Assembly (NCBI GenBank): GCA_039105265.1
Contig: JAPFFF010000055.1
Coordinates: forward strand, 992,001 to 1,056,000
DNA: 64,000 nucleotides
From: Tritrichomonas musculus
Lineage: Eukaryota; Parabasalia; Tritrichomonadida; Tritrichomonadidae
Direction: 5' to 3'
The notes beneath the pieces were generated by a model that did not search any database, was not told the DNA's origin, and saw only the letters and a list, made by a program, of their open reading frames with translations. Within the stretch, counting starts at the first letter, position 1, and every line of letters begins with the position of its first letter. A program made the translations under genes and the position numbers. Of the stretch, positions 42,092-53,069 are shown one piece after another.

Positions 42092-42712
42092 TTATATTAA
42101 AATATAATCGTTGATGCATTTATTTTTGTAATGCTTGCTGATTTTATTGTTTTTGTGATGCTTTTGCTCTATGTAATCTTTGCTTGTTTTTCTGTTGTCT
42201 TTATTCTGGCTATTTTTGTGACTTTTTTCTTTCTCTGAAAAAACAAAGGGAGATGTTAATGTGAATTGTACTTGCATTGAGCCATTCATTTTCGCTACCT
42301 TTGAGTCTGAATGAGAATTTCCATGTTCAACTGATGTTTGCTTGCGAACTGGTTGATAAAGATTGAAAGTTTTGACTTCGGAACAAACTATATTTGAAAT
42401 CTGGTCAAAATTATCGGGTATCTTTGGTAAATTGCTCGTGTTTATCAATGAGGATGAAATAATCGGATCTCCATCAACATAACATTTCTTACGGAAAACC
42501 ATTAAGATTTTTTGTGTTTCTTTGGTGATGTTTATGGTGAAAATGTGATTGCAATTGCATATTTTCTTAGCATGCAAAATAAAATGTTGCTTGATATTTT
42601 CTGGAAAAGTTGTAATGCTCACTCGAATATCATCATTATCTTTGATTCCTTCACGTGGAATTGCGAATGACAATAAATGGATATTAAGACCAATTTGATT
42701 CATTTGGGACAT
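42092..42712 (-). CDS. C2-like protein with Lys/His/Asn-rich tail
   Basis: 206 residues from an ATG. The first 125 are beta-rich (IGLNIHLLSFAIP, DIRVSITTFP, QHFILHAKKI, IFTINITKETQKILMVFRKK), resembling the C2-like N-terminal domain found in a trichomonad-specific family. The remainder is Ser/Lys/His/Asn-rich, without hydrophobic segments, and probably disordered. No signal peptide. Function unknown. It lacks a clear calcium site. Confidence 0.55.
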   Translation of the reverse strand: MSQMNQIGLNIHLLSFAIPREGIKDNDDIRVSITTFPENIKQHFILHAKKICNCNHIFTINITKETQKILMVFRKKCYVDGDPIISSSLINTSNLPKIPDNFDQISNIVCSEVKTFNLYQPVRKQTSVEHGNSHSDSKVAKMNGSMQVQFTLTSPFVFSEKEKSHKNSQNKDNRKTSKDYIEQKHHKNNKISKHYKNKCINDYILI

Positions 42713-43603
42713 TCTTGTTATTGTTCTTATTAAAAAATGATTTCAATTTTTCTTTCATTTTTTTTTGAATGAAATATTTTGTTTTATTTTTTCTTTCTTA
42801 TAAAAAAAATAAACAAGTCTCAATTTTTTTTATTTCTATTCAAAAATATTCAAATAAAATTTTTTAAATGAAATTATTTTTATTTTATTCAATTTTTTTT
42901 AGTTTTTTCGTTTTCGAGATATCCCAAAATAAAGAATTAAAAAATGAAAAATTAATTTATAAAAATAATAAACAACAAATTTTATAATTTACAGAATAAA
43001 ATATTTTATTCTATATAAAATGAAAATATCTGATACGTGTACAATTTATCATTAAACTTTCTTTTTGCAATTTAATTGATGTCTGCCAGTATCAAAACTA
43101 AATTTCACAGTTCTTTATATATATGATTCAAAAATATTAACAAAAGTTCATATTTTCATGACTTTTGTAATTTTTTTTTTAAGGGAGCCTCACATATTAT
43201 TAGTTTTCATAAACATCAGAGAATATATATATATAAAAACAAATCAAAGAATTCATTAGACATTAATAATTTTGATGATTTTTATTTTAGACATAACTTT
43301 GTAAATAAACAATAAAATGATTAAAAATTTTCTCAACTTTAAAAATGTTCATCTATTAAAGTAATTAAACCGTAATACTTTTAGTTATTATTATAATGTA
43401 ATTTGCATAAATCACAAAAATCATGTTATAAAAACGCTTAATAAAGATGCAATTCGAATTACAAGTTGATATTTGATGTATCATAGAAAAAGTTTATTTT
43501 TATATAAAATAATTGTGAGCATAAATAAACACACAAATTAAAAAAACGGCATTCAATTTATCAATGATTTTAAATAATTGGACTGCTGTTTGGTTGCAAA
43601 ATT
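42713..43603. other. intergenic, AT-rich
   Basis: No feature apart from T- and A-rich tracts. Confidence 0.5.
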
Positions 43604-46132
43604 TTATAACCAAAACTCCAAATCATCATCTGATTTTAGTTTCTCATTATCATTCAAATTTTCATTTGTATTTTCATTTTTAATAATGTTTTTGTCTTCA
43701 TCTGAATATGAAAAATCAATTTCATTAGTAGAATCAAATGAATTATTTTTTTGGTAGATTATTATAATCAATGCTAGACTAAAGAAAAAAATGGAAGCTG
43801 ATGAACAACAAATTGCAATCAGCTTTTCTCGTGTGATTCTTTTCGGTTTTGGCAGCTCTATAATTGATATTACTGGAATCAATGTTGTATGATAAAAACG
43901 AATGACATATGGAAAATAGTTTGATAGATATGAATATGATGAAATAATTGAAAATTCATTGTTAACTTTCGATAATACAAACACATTTGATAAATAAAAA
44001 GAAACTAAATACGAAACCGATTTAACTGAAACAATAGAGATTGAAAAAATGTTGGTTATTGTTGTTTTACGGTTAAACGGCTTTGAAAATGTTAGAGAAC
44101 TAGTAAAATCATTTGATGGCGAAAAAGAATTTGATTTTGTAAAGATATCTGAACTCGTGAAATGAATTGAATCAGAAAAATTATTTGATATCGAAAATAC
44201 ATCTGTCTTTGTATAAGTATTAGAATTAGAAAAAACATTTGATATTGAAAAATCTTTTGAATAAGTGAAACAATTTGATATCGAGAATTTTTCTGAAGGC
44301 GAAAAATCATTTGATATTGAAAAAGCATTTGACTTTATATAAGTATTAGAATTAGAAAAAACATTTGATATTGAAAAAACTTTCGAATAAGTGAAACTAT
44401 CTGATATCGAGAATTTTTCTGAAAGCAAAAAATCATTTGATTTGGTAAATTCTGTTGATAATGAAAAAACTATGGAATTAGAGAAAGCAATTGAGTTAGA
44501 GAAAAGTTTTGAATAAGAGAAAAAGATTGATTTGGAAAATACATTAGATAAAGAGAAATCCGTTGAGCTACTAAAAGCATTTGTTGGCAAATGAATGCAT
44601 TGAAAAGTAGTTGAATTCAAATAAAACAAAGGAAGACATTTATTGCAGACAGAAAAATTTTCTGAACAATCAATGCAATTTCCATCAGAACATTTATGAC
44701 ATTGAAAATCATCATAACTCTTTCCGAAAAATTGGTGTTCATTTTCATCATTCAAATCAGAACAATTTAAATAACAGCTATTATTAAAAAAGAAAAAATC
44801 TTTTTTGCATTCAAGACAATAATCAGCAGAATCGGTACAATTATCACAATTATCATTACAGAGGGAGCAGTTAATATCATCAGTAAAAGTTCCTCTAGGG
44901 CACTGGCTCAAACATTGATTATTATATAAATAATATCCGGCAACACAATGCGTGCATGATGTTGCATTATCAGAACAAAGATAACAAGGCATTTCACAAT
45001 CAACACATTCTTTCTGATCTTCAGAAATTGTTGTTGTAGGAGGACATTGTTGCATGCATTCATAATGGTATAAATAGTAGCCTTCAATACATTTTGTACA
45101 TATAAACGTTTCACCAATGCATACATCGCAGCCTTCAGCACAATCATAGCAATTGATGCCATTCTGAATAGTTCGTGGAGGACATTCAGTAACACATTTT
45201 CCATTGTAATAAAGAAAGTTATCTTTACATATTTCGCATTTATTTTTAGCATCTTTACAATAAAGACAATTGGCATCTTGACATTCCCACAGACGCTTTA
45301 TTTTGATCATTCCATCACCTTCACGAATTCCAGACTCAATTACAACATTGAAAAAGCAAAGCTCTTTTTCATACTGATTTTCATTGCATTCTTTTACGTA
45401 CGATGAACCACTGTCTGATGTAAAATGAGGTTTGGGCTCTTCGCCATTATCAGAAAAACCTCCACAATAACCACCACCACCTCCTCCTCTAGGAGTTTCA
45501 TAACTATTTGCACCATTGCCTCCTTTTCCATCTGTATTAATGCACTTGTTGACACTATCTGTTTTTGTGTTCGTGTTTTGTGAACAAACAATGCTGCCAT
45601 TTAGTTCTCTTTTTAAACCGCAGAGACCTCCTCCTGGGTTTCCGCCCCACCAACTTCCTCCTGATCCACCTGAAGAGACAATTAATCGCGTTTTATGATT
45701 GTTTAATGTTGTTCTGATGTCTGAAGCTCCGCCTCCGCCTCCTGGCCCATCATCTCGATCTGTTGATGGGTTCCATAACAGATCTTCACCTCCTGAACCA
45801 CCTCCATTGAAACCTCCTCGGTTTGGTCCAGGCTTTAAGCCTGGATCATTGCTGTTAGGGACTCCTTGACCACCAACTAGGATATAATATCTTTTCGATG
45901 TTTCTGAAGTAATGTAAAACTCTGCTGAAATATGCGCACCTTTCCCACCTATTCCACTTTTTACGCCATCGCCATAGCCATATCCACCTTGAGCTCCATA
46001 TATATCAATTTTATATTTTCCTCTTTTAAGATACATTTCATCATTTGTGCCTTTGTATGAAAAAATGCTTTCTTCATTTTGATTAAAAGTTAAATATTTG
46101 ACACTTATTATAAAAAATAAAATAAAGACCAT
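43604..46132 (-). CDS. type I membrane protein: Gly-rich, furin-like, Ser-repeat
   Basis: 842 residues from the ATG at 46132. A signal peptide (MVFILFFIISVKYL) is followed by a Gly-rich domain of the ALK/LTK type (about 40-285; ...YGAQGGYGYGDG, GGSGGEDLL, GGGGGASDIR). Furin-like Cys-rich repeats (about 285-540) come as tandem CxxC units such as CEICKDNFLYYNGKC. About 20 Ser/Phe repeats with the pattern FSxSxxF follow (about 545-690). A single membrane helix (about 771-793, LIAICCSSASIFFFSLALII) is followed by a 49-residue acidic/Asn tail. This is an adhesin-type layout: Gly-rich head on a Cys-rich and Ser-rich stalk, probably O-glycosylated. Similar multi-domain proteins are common in trichomonad surface repertoires. 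Ligand unknown. Confidence 0.85.
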   Translation of the reverse strand: MVFILFFIISVKYLTFNQNEESIFSYKGTNDEMYLKRGKYKIDIYGAQGGYGYGDGVKSGIGGKGAHISAEFYITSETSKRYYILVGGQGVPNSNDPGLKPGPNRGGFNGGGSGGEDLLWNPSTDRDDGPGGGGGASDIRTTLNNHKTRLIVSSGGSGGSWWGGNPGGGLCGLKRELNGSIVCSQNTNTKTDSVNKCINTDGKGGNGANSYETPRGGGGGGYCGGFSDNGEEPKPHFTSDSGSSYVKECNENQYEKELCFFNVVIESGIREGDGMIKIKRLWECQDANCLYCKDAKNKCEICKDNFLYYNGKCVTECPPRTIQNGINCYDCAEGCDVCIGETFICTKCIEGYYLYHYECMQQCPPTTTISEDQKECVDCEMPCYLCSDNATSCTHCVAGYYLYNNQCLSQCPRGTFTDDINCSLCNDNCDNCTDSADYCLECKKDFFFFNNSCYLNCSDLNDENEHQFFGKSYDDFQCHKCSDGNCIDCSENFSVCNKCLPLFYLNSTTFQCIHLPTNAFSSSTDFSLSNVFSKSIFFSYSKLFSNSIAFSNSIVFSLSTEFTKSNDFLLSEKFSISDSFTYSKVFSISNVFSNSNTYIKSNAFSISNDFSPSEKFSISNCFTYSKDFSISNVFSNSNTYTKTDVFSISNNFSDSIHFTSSDIFTKSNSFSPSNDFTSSLTFSKPFNRKTTITNIFSISIVSVKSVSYLVSFYLSNVFVLSKVNNEFSIISSYSYLSNYFPYVIRFYHTTLIPVISIIELPKPKRITREKLIAICCSSASIFFFSLALIIIIYQKNNSFDSTNEIDFSYSDEDKNIIKNENTNENLNDNEKLKSDDDLEFWL

Positions 46133-47819
46133 CAACAATTCCTCCTAAAAAAAAGTTCTATCTAATTTATTGAAAAGTGAATATAAATTTTTATTTTCAA
46201 TGAGAACAAAGAAAAAATTAAAATGATTATTATTTGAAATGTGTATAGTAACGGCAAAAATATAAAATTGCTTTATTTTTTAAATATATATTGTAATTAA
46301 TGTATTATTAAATATTGAATATAATATTGTCTGGTTTTAATCGATAAATGCATCGGTAAACAAAAAACTTTTTTTGTGAAAAATAATTACAATAAATATT
46401 CAATTTAATAAAAATATTTTTTTTTTCATATCTTTTTATTATATTGTTTTTTCGATATATTTTATATATTTATATTATTATGTTAAATTTGTTATATTAT
46501 TTATTATTTCTTTAACTTTTAATATTTGCATTTGTTTTAATTATTAAAATTATATTTATACTGCAAAGGTGATATTTATGTTTTTCTTCATGTTAGCATG
46601 TTAGTTTACTCTTGTGAGCATAATATAATACATTATTACTATCATCAGCATGACCAAGGTTTGATTTTTATTTTGACATAAAAATTGATGCTAGAACTCA
46701 TATTCACTAAAATTACTCTAAATACATGAATGTATATCTCATTGGTAAACAAAACTTTAATTCTTCTTGGTTTCAATCAATAAAAAAATGGAATTTCGTT
46801 CTTTGGTATATTAAAAATTTATATTTTATTTTTTATATTTTTATTAACTCAAAGCATAATATAATTATTTCAATTTTGTTATATTTTATTTTTAGATTTA
46901 TTCATTTATTCAGTATCAATAGAAAATGGATCATTGAAAAAAAAATTCAGAATGTATTTTGAATTCATATCTCAATATTTTTGAATATATATATCAATAT
47001 ATATCTTAATATTTATGAGATATTGAAATATTTGAAATAACCTTTTAAAAAGTGTTTACATTTTATGACAATTTTAATATAAATATTCATTGATTGTAAA
47101 CATGTATATTCATTTATTTATATCTAATATATATATTATGTTTAATATAAAATATTGTAAATTGATATTGCAGCTAATATCAATGGATTAATGAAATTAT
47201 CGAGGCCCATATTTAAAAGAAATTCTTAGATGCACCTATCGAGTAGTTTGTTGCAATTGTTAGTTCATTTTATTTCATACACGAATAAAAATAATATATT
47301 AAATTTGTAAGAAATAAAATTAACCAGAATCCTCTAAAATAATAAAAATTTAACAAAAAACTAATTTTTTTTTTTAAATTCCTTAAATTTTAGTTCATTT
47401 TTAAATATATACCTCAGGAGCATGCTAATATCAATATATGATACAGAATAAGGTATTATATTTATTAATTCTTTCTCAAATAATGTTAGATAAGAAAGAT
47501 ATTCTAATTATAATAATATTAAAAAAGTTCAAAATCTCCCTTTAAAATTAAAATCTTAGAGCCTAATTGCGATATTAATAAATATTTATAAAAGAACAAT
47601 GTAAAAAAATAAATAATTTGGTGGATATTTTCAAAATATTGAAAAATCCAAAATACGTTATTTTCGTTACTATACACATTATTTGAACAAAATCTCTTTA
47701 CTTTTTGCCTTTGAAATAGGTGAAATATAGGTGAAAATAAATTGAATGAATTTATATGGCATATTAATATATACAAAAAAAATCTGAAAACATTTTAAGT
47801 TTGTTTAATGCCAAATAGA
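46133..47819. other. intergenic, AT-rich, nothing clear
   Basis: Very AT-rich. A 78-codon plus-strand ORF (46726-46962) and an 85-codon minus-strand ORF (47519-47776) are hydrophobic, low-complexity and unsupported. Confidence 0.5.
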
Positions 47820-47827
47820 ATAATTTT

Positions 47828-48158
47828 GGATCAACTCAAATATAGTTAGTCTTTTCTGAAGAACCTTCAAAAAGTGGAAATCATTCAGAAAAAATAATCA
47901 AATAAAAATAATAAAAAAATAATCTTTTTATGCTACAAAATTTTTACCGATTCTTACCGCCAGCCGCAAGGTCTCGACTCGGCTTCGCTTCGCTCAGTCT
48001 CGCTCGATGCCCGCTAGGCGGTATGTAGTCTCGGTAAAAATTTTGTAAAAATATAAAAAGATTTCTTTTTTCAATTATTTTATTTAGATTATTTTTTCTG
48101 AATGATTTCCACTTTTTGAAGGTTCTTCAGAAAAGACTAACTATACTTTAGTTGATCC
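47828..48158. mobile_element. MULE-like MITE with GC-rich palindromic centre
   Basis: 331 bp flanked by an exact 8-bp duplication ATAATTTT (47820-47827 and 48159-48166). Long terminal inverted repeats of more than 100 bp start GGATCAACTA (or T) and read TTTTCTGAAGAACCTTCAAA further in. They surround a GC-rich palindrome-like core (GCCAGCCGCAAGGTCTCGAC, CTCGGCTTCGCTTCGCTC, GCCCGCTAGGCGGTATG). No ORF. Long arms with an 8-9 bp target duplication point to the MULE superfamily. A truncated sibling lies at 34196. Confidence 0.88.
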
Positions 48159-48171
48159 ATAATTTTTTTAT

Positions 48172-48440
48172 CTAACCACTCTTTTCTCTTTCCAATAACG
48201 GTTTATTCTTGAAAAAAATATTAATATCTAATTTAGGTATTATTTTGAGAATTCTGAAAACTATCAGCAAATAATTTAATATTATTCTTTTCATTGTTGC
48301 ATGAAATATTGATTTTCCATTGCCAATTAAGAAATTTTTATTAATGGTTGTGAAATATGAAGTTTGGTCTTCTGGAACATAAAGATCATAATAGATCATG
48401 AATAGGCTATGGAATCTGACAATTTGTGAATTGCCATATT
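48172..48440 (-). pseudogene. unknown coding fragment interrupted by the MITE
   Basis: Starts around KYGNSQIVRFHSLFMIYYDLYVPED and stops at 48172, just outside the target duplication of the MITE. Looks like the remains of a host gene; family not recognised. Confidence 0.35.
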
Positions 48441-48698
48441 TTTTATTATCTATAGCTGTTGTTTAAGAAATTTGAAAAAAACTCATCCTTTTTCATAGAT
48501 GAATATGAAAGAACTTCTACGACAGTTATACATGATACAATCACCTGACAATCAATGAGAAACAATCATCAGCGTCAGTATGACTACTGCCATGCCAATG
48601 CGACAAATTCAAATAAGATTTAAAAAATTGAAAAATTTAATTTATATAATTATAAGAAGTTTGAATAATAATATTAACTATATCTTTATATTGTTTCT

Positions 48699-49550
48699 TT
48701 ATTCACAAACAGGGATGCCAAAAACGCTTGAGAAAGCGTTGATGTTTGTTGGCTTGAATCCGATAATTGAGAAAGAAATGGATTCAAAATAAAATCTCAT
48801 TTCTTCATCAACCAAATATTTTTTAAACGATTTGGCAACATCTTCCGGATTGTTTAAAAAAGCACCACAGCCAAACGCACCAAGGACAATATTTTTGACA
48901 TTGTTTGAAATTGCGCAATTAATGATCGCTTTAATTCTTTCATCATGAATTTTTTTGACTTGATTACGGTTTTGCATTCCACTGTTCATAACTGCTGCAG
49001 AAGTAATGTATGATGTTAAGTATGGCTGATCTAATATTTCATAATTATCTGTTTTCCATGTTGGACAATCTGGACTAAAAATTATGTAATTTGACGCTTT
49101 ATTGTCTCGTTTATTTTGGTGATATCGGTAAAAATCCATTTTTTGAATAAGAGAATAATATAATGAGGATGAACGACAAAGTGTCTCTTCTTGGGCGCGA
49201 GCCGTAGAAAGAAATCCACCACCTGGAGTAAATGCATTTGCAAAATTGAGTGCGCATACATTTTCTTTGCTTTCTTCGACTACCATACGATAGGTTCCTC
49301 TAAGAGTAGATTCATTATGGATTTCGATGATACCATCTCTTTTTTCACTCAGATGTGGTATGGTGAATTGATGTTTTGGCGGATATGATTTTGTATTGAG
49401 TAAACAATTATTAATCATTTCAGATATTTGTATTTTTTGATTTTTTTTGTTAACATAGTATCCTTGCTTACATGCATTAAGACAGTTTTTGGCCTCAAGA
49501 TTGCGGCAATTCAATACCGAATCTGGAAGTTTTTGAATTGATATTGACAT
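48699..49550 (-). CDS. microbial-type PARG macrodomain glycohydrolase
   Basis: 283 residues from an ATG. GGG at 110-112 and QEE at 120-122, with seven residues between, form the diagnostic GGG-x6-8-QEE motif of the bacterial/DUF2263-type poly(ADP-ribose) glycohydrolases (NFANAFTPGGG...QEETLCRSS). Downstream are IIFSPDCPTW and IVLGAFGCGAFLNNPEDVA, typical macrodomain segments. The protein removes ADP-ribose polymers from proteins. There is no signal peptide, so nuclear or cytosolic action is likely. Single domain of usual length. Confidence 0.92.
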   Translation of the reverse strand: MSISIQKLPDSVLNCRNLEAKNCLNACKQGYYVNKKNQKIQISEMINNCLLNTKSYPPKHQFTIPHLSEKRDGIIEIHNESTLRGTYRMVVEESKENVCALNFANAFTPGGGFLSTARAQEETLCRSSSLYYSLIQKMDFYRYHQNKRDNKASNYIIFSPDCPTWKTDNYEILDQPYLTSYITSAAVMNSGMQNRNQVKKIHDERIKAIINCAISNNVKNIVLGAFGCGAFLNNPEDVAKSFKKYLVDEEMRFYFESISFSIIGFKPTNINAFSSVFGIPVCE

Positions 49551-49689
49551 TAAAAACTTTTTGATACAAAGAAGTTTTTCAAAATGATTATCGAAAATTT
49601 TTTACGGCCAATTTTTTGACCTCAAAGGCTAAAGAAAAAATCAAAGAATTGGTTTCAAGAAAAAAAAACATTCTAAACTATCACTTGAA

Positions 49690-50276
49690 CAGGGATGGTT
49701 ACCGTTATTAATCGGTAAACATTTAAACGTTCTCTACCGTACCGGTATTACCTTTAAAACTGCCAGTATATGGTAATACCAGTACACTTACCGATTTACC
49801 GGGAGAAATGTTACCGGGAATGAAGTGAAGCTTTCAGTAAAACATCGGTATTTATTTTTTGATGATATTATAAAATACTTTTCAAAAAATCATTCTAAAT
49901 TAAATATGTTTGATGCTTGTTATAATGTCAAATTAGAATACAAGTTTCATTATATAATTTTATTTTATTTCATTATATAAATTCTATTTTATATTTAATT
50001 ATCTTAAGCCTAAAAAAATATTAAATGTCATAGCTTAAAATTTTAACTCAAAATTATAATTATTATATCAATATGGAATTACCGGTAATTACCAGTAATC
50101 ATAAAAAAATACATTTTACTACTTTTATGAAAAAAATCGGTATTAAATTTTTACTGGCGGTTATTTTAAACGTATTTACTGGTACCTACTTAATACTCCA
50201 AAAAAAATACCAGTATTTACTGCTTACCAGTAACATTCCGGTAAACGGTAAAAACTGATCTCGGTAGCCATCCCTG
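49690..50276. mobile_element. hAT-like MITE, TACCGGTA family
   Basis: 587 bp flanked by a perfect 8-bp duplication CACTTGAA (49682-49689 and 50277-50284). Terminal inverted repeats begin CAGGGATGGTTACCG and CAGGGATGGCTACCG (one mismatch). The first and last 150 bp are crowded with self-complementary words TACCGGTA, ACCGGT and TTACCGGTAA. No ORF. It lies 140 bp upstream of the PARG start. CAGGG tips with an 8-bp duplication are the hallmark of hAT elements. Confidence 0.92.
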
Positions 50277-50618
50277 CACTTGAAGAAAAATGTGATATTA
50301 TTTATATATCTAGGTTTTATTATTTATTATTATTATTATAAAAAAAAAATGACATTTGATATAAAAAAATGAGAAAATTTTTCTTGGACAATCAGAAAAA
50401 TGATGGATATAGTCAAATAAAATGTATTTTAAACCAACAAGTATTGGACAAAGAAAAACAAATTAAAAAGAAGGAATAATTTTAAACATGAATCTATTTA
50501 TATCTTCACATAATATTAAATTATAATTTAAATATTTAAAAAAATAAGTGAATGTTTCTTTAAAAAATGTAAAATTATTTCAACTTGATAAAATTTTCAT
50601 ATTAGAATTAAATTAGTA

Positions 50619-51020
50619 TTACATTATAAATTTCCTATTTGATGGATCATCAACACAAAAAGCTAGATGAACCTTTCCGCCTTTACTTACTCCTTTTACA
50701 GGGGTAAAATCGTACCATTCGTCAATAACTTTTCCAAATGGGAACTTGCTAACATCAAATGACATCTTTGATATTATATCATCTTTTGAAACATCATCTT
50801 TATCATATAATTCGACTGTAAGCTGAACGCTCATTCCTGATGCAAGAGGTAAACGGAAATCTTCATTCCAAACGGGACTGTGATTATTTTTTATATAAGA
50901 TGTTTTCCAAGTTTCAGAAGTTGTGCTTAATCTAAATAAAAGATATGGATCTGATTTTCCAATAACGTCCATTTTTGGAACATCAGTTGCTTCAATAGCC
51001 TTAATAAACAACTTTTTCAT
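50619..51020 (-). CDS. single C2 domain protein
   Basis: 133 residues from an ATG, one complete C2 domain. Asp18 and Asp24 (MDVIGKSDPY) and Asp73, Asp75, Asp81 (LYDKDDVSKDD) supply the five usual calcium ligands, and NHSPVWNEDF is the characteristic loop. Probably a calcium-dependent lipid-binding protein acting at membranes. No other domain or anchor. Confidence 0.92.
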   Translation of the reverse strand: MKKLFIKAIEATDVPKMDVIGKSDPYLLFRLSTTSETWKTSYIKNNHSPVWNEDFRLPLASGMSVQLTVELYDKDDVSKDDIISKMSFDVSKFPFGKVIDEWYDFTPVKGVSKGGKVHLAFCVDDPSNRKFIM

Positions 51021-51377
51021 TGTCTTATTTTTGACTTTATGAAATTCTATTTTATATCAAAAATTGAATTGATTGAAATTCAAAAAAAATTTACATTTTT
51101 TTTTTGATTGTTCTTCATTTCAAACTTTTTATAAGAATTCATTCAAAAAATAGCTTAAATTATTTTTCCCTTATATCACAAAATAACAAATTATTTTGAT
51201 AAATATTCGATTAAATATAAGATATTAAATGATTCTAAAACTTTGCCATGTACTTTAAAATATAAATCTAGACATATTTTTTAATATGTTTTTTTAAACT
51301 ACAATACTTCAAGTAAAACACAGCCAAATCTTAGTTGAAATAAATTTATGAAAAATTAGGTGTTTAAATTTATTTAT

Positions 51378-53069
51378 TTATAATTCACTATTATCGATTG
51401 AAGTTGGTTTTTCATAACATGATGCTTTGAATAAATCTTTAAATGGGTAAACATTATGCTCATTTTTATCATGATCTGGATACCAAACTTGTGCAAAGAA
51501 AGGATTTTGTTTTGCAATTGAATCATAATCCCATGATTTAATAGGAACAAAGCAGTGGGGGCACCAATGTCCGCCAAGAAGAATTAAAGATGGACTTGCT
51601 TCAAAAGTTTTTCCGCAATGTCCACAACGCCAAATCAATTTAGTTCTTAAATCACCTTTAATCATATCATTACTAACAATTTCACCTCCACGATATTTAG
51701 CAGCTTCTTTCATATCGTCAATATCCAGCTCATTTAATGGCTTACTTTCATTATAACCATGATTTAATTTATATTTCAGACCATCGGCCAAAGAAGTATT
51801 GAATTTTTCAATTTTATAATCATCCCATTTCAATGGAATTTTTTCATACTCTTCATAAGAGCCATAAAAAGATGTGATTCGATCAGTATTGTTTGTTTTG
51901 AACCAATTTATTGTTCCAACATCCTTTGTGCTTGCAAGTAATTTCATTACTGGCTTCACAAAAAATGCAAGTAACTTTTTGAATGGAATATAATTTGGAA
52001 TTTTGTAGAAGAAATCAATTTTTTTCATCGTGTTTGCCACGTATTCAGGAACAGGCGTGTTGTACCTATAATGAAGAATATCTTCCAGTATGTCGCTATC
52101 TAAGAAATAGTGCCCATGGAAATTTTTTGTGGTGAACCATCTCGGTTCAAAGAATAGTTCAAGTTTTCCAAGTCCTACGTATTTCAGCATTATAGAATAG
52201 AATTCGTAATTGGTCATTCTGTAGTCTTCACCTGAACCAAGGTTGTAGAATCGATTCCAAAACTCTTTTGGCAATTCATTGTTTTTGTCTTTAAGGACAA
52301 GATTGAGCATCAGCCGACCACTGTCTTCAACCGTGCACCATTCCAAGACGTCATTCATTGGAACGTGGAAAATAATTGGCTTGATATTGTGAAATAAGTC
52401 AGGATTCAAAATTCCAGATTGTCTGAAAATTACCCAATTCTTGATTCCACCATCAACAAAAACTTGTTCAGCGATGACTTTAGATATTCCGTAATGATCG
52501 TAAATTGAGACTTTTAACGGATCTCCGGTTCTTCCCCAATGGACAGGATAATTTCTGTTTCCTGTTTCTGCAACAGATCCGATATAACAAACTTTAATGT
52601 CGTCTTTGTTCTTTTGTTTTAAAACAGCTTTAACAATGTGTTGGGCGCCATGCACATTCGTTCGATAGGTTAGATAAGGATGCAAATCACATTTTGGTGA
52701 TACAGAGCCACCGATATGAAGAACATAATCTGATCCTTCTACTCCTCTTAACACATCTTCATAGTTTAGCAAATCTCCCCAAACAACTTCAATGTTTTGC
52801 TCTCCTTTTATGCTGTTATATTTATTTAGAAGCTTTTTCATGGTCCTTTTATTTTTGTGGGAAGGACGAACAAGCAACTTTAAACGAAATTCTGTTAAAT
52901 GCTGAACAAAGTTATTCAATGTTTCTGTTCCCATAACTCCAGTTGCTCCAGTAATGAAGACTGTTTTCTTTCGACTTAATTGCTCATTTGGATGTGGGAT
53001 TTCAGAGGGGACTTCATCACAATAAACATATCTAACCAAAACAGCCAATAATAAGAGATAAGTATTCAT
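51378..53069 (-). CDS. SDR/epimerase-family protein with signal peptide and zinc-ribbon tail
   Basis: 563 residues from the ATG at 53069; MNTYLLLLAVLVRYVYC fits a signal peptide. An extended short-chain dehydrogenase fold follows: GATGVMG at 41-47 (NAD-binding Rossmann loop), a WGDLL segment, and SIYDHYGISK supplying the Tyr-x-x-x-Lys pair. This family includes nucleotide-sugar epimerases and 3-beta-hydroxysteroid dehydrogenase-like enzymes. The last 90 residues hold C-x-x-C pairs (RCGHCGKTFEAS...WCPHCF), a zinc-ribbon-like addition. Probably ER-lumenal or secreted. Exact substrate unknown. Confidence 0.85.
   Translation of the reverse strand: MNTYLLLLAVLVRYVYCDEVPSEIPHPNEQLSRKKTVFITGATGVMGTETLNNFVQHLTEFRLKLLVRPSHKNKRTMKKLLNKYNSIKGEQNIEVVWGDLLNYEDVLRGVEGSDYVLHIGGSVSPKCDLHPYLTYRTNVHGAQHIVKAVLKQKNKDDIKVCYIGSVAETGNRNYPVHWGRTGDPLKVSIYDHYGISKVIAEQVFVDGGIKNWVIFRQSGILNPDLFHNIKPIIFHVPMNDVLEWCTVEDSGRLMLNLVLKDKNNELPKEFWNRFYNLGSGEDYRMTNYEFYSIMLKYVGLGKLELFFEPRWFTTKNFHGHYFLDSDILEDILHYRYNTPVPEYVANTMKKIDFFYKIPNYIPFKKLLAFFVKPVMKLLASTKDVGTINWFKTNNTDRITSFYGSYEEYEKIPLKWDDYKIEKFNTSLADGLKYKLNHGYNESKPLNELDIDDMKEAAKYRGGEIVSNDMIKGDLRTKLIWRCGHCGKTFEASPSLILLGGHWCPHCFVPIKSWDYDSIAKQNPFFAQVWYPDHDKNEHNVYPFKDLFKASCYEKPTSIDNSEL

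Noticed and set aside
44908-45276. 122-codon ORF overlapping the Cys-rich surface gene
   Set aside because: Same strand, other frame, explained by the periodic Cys-rich codons of the real gene.
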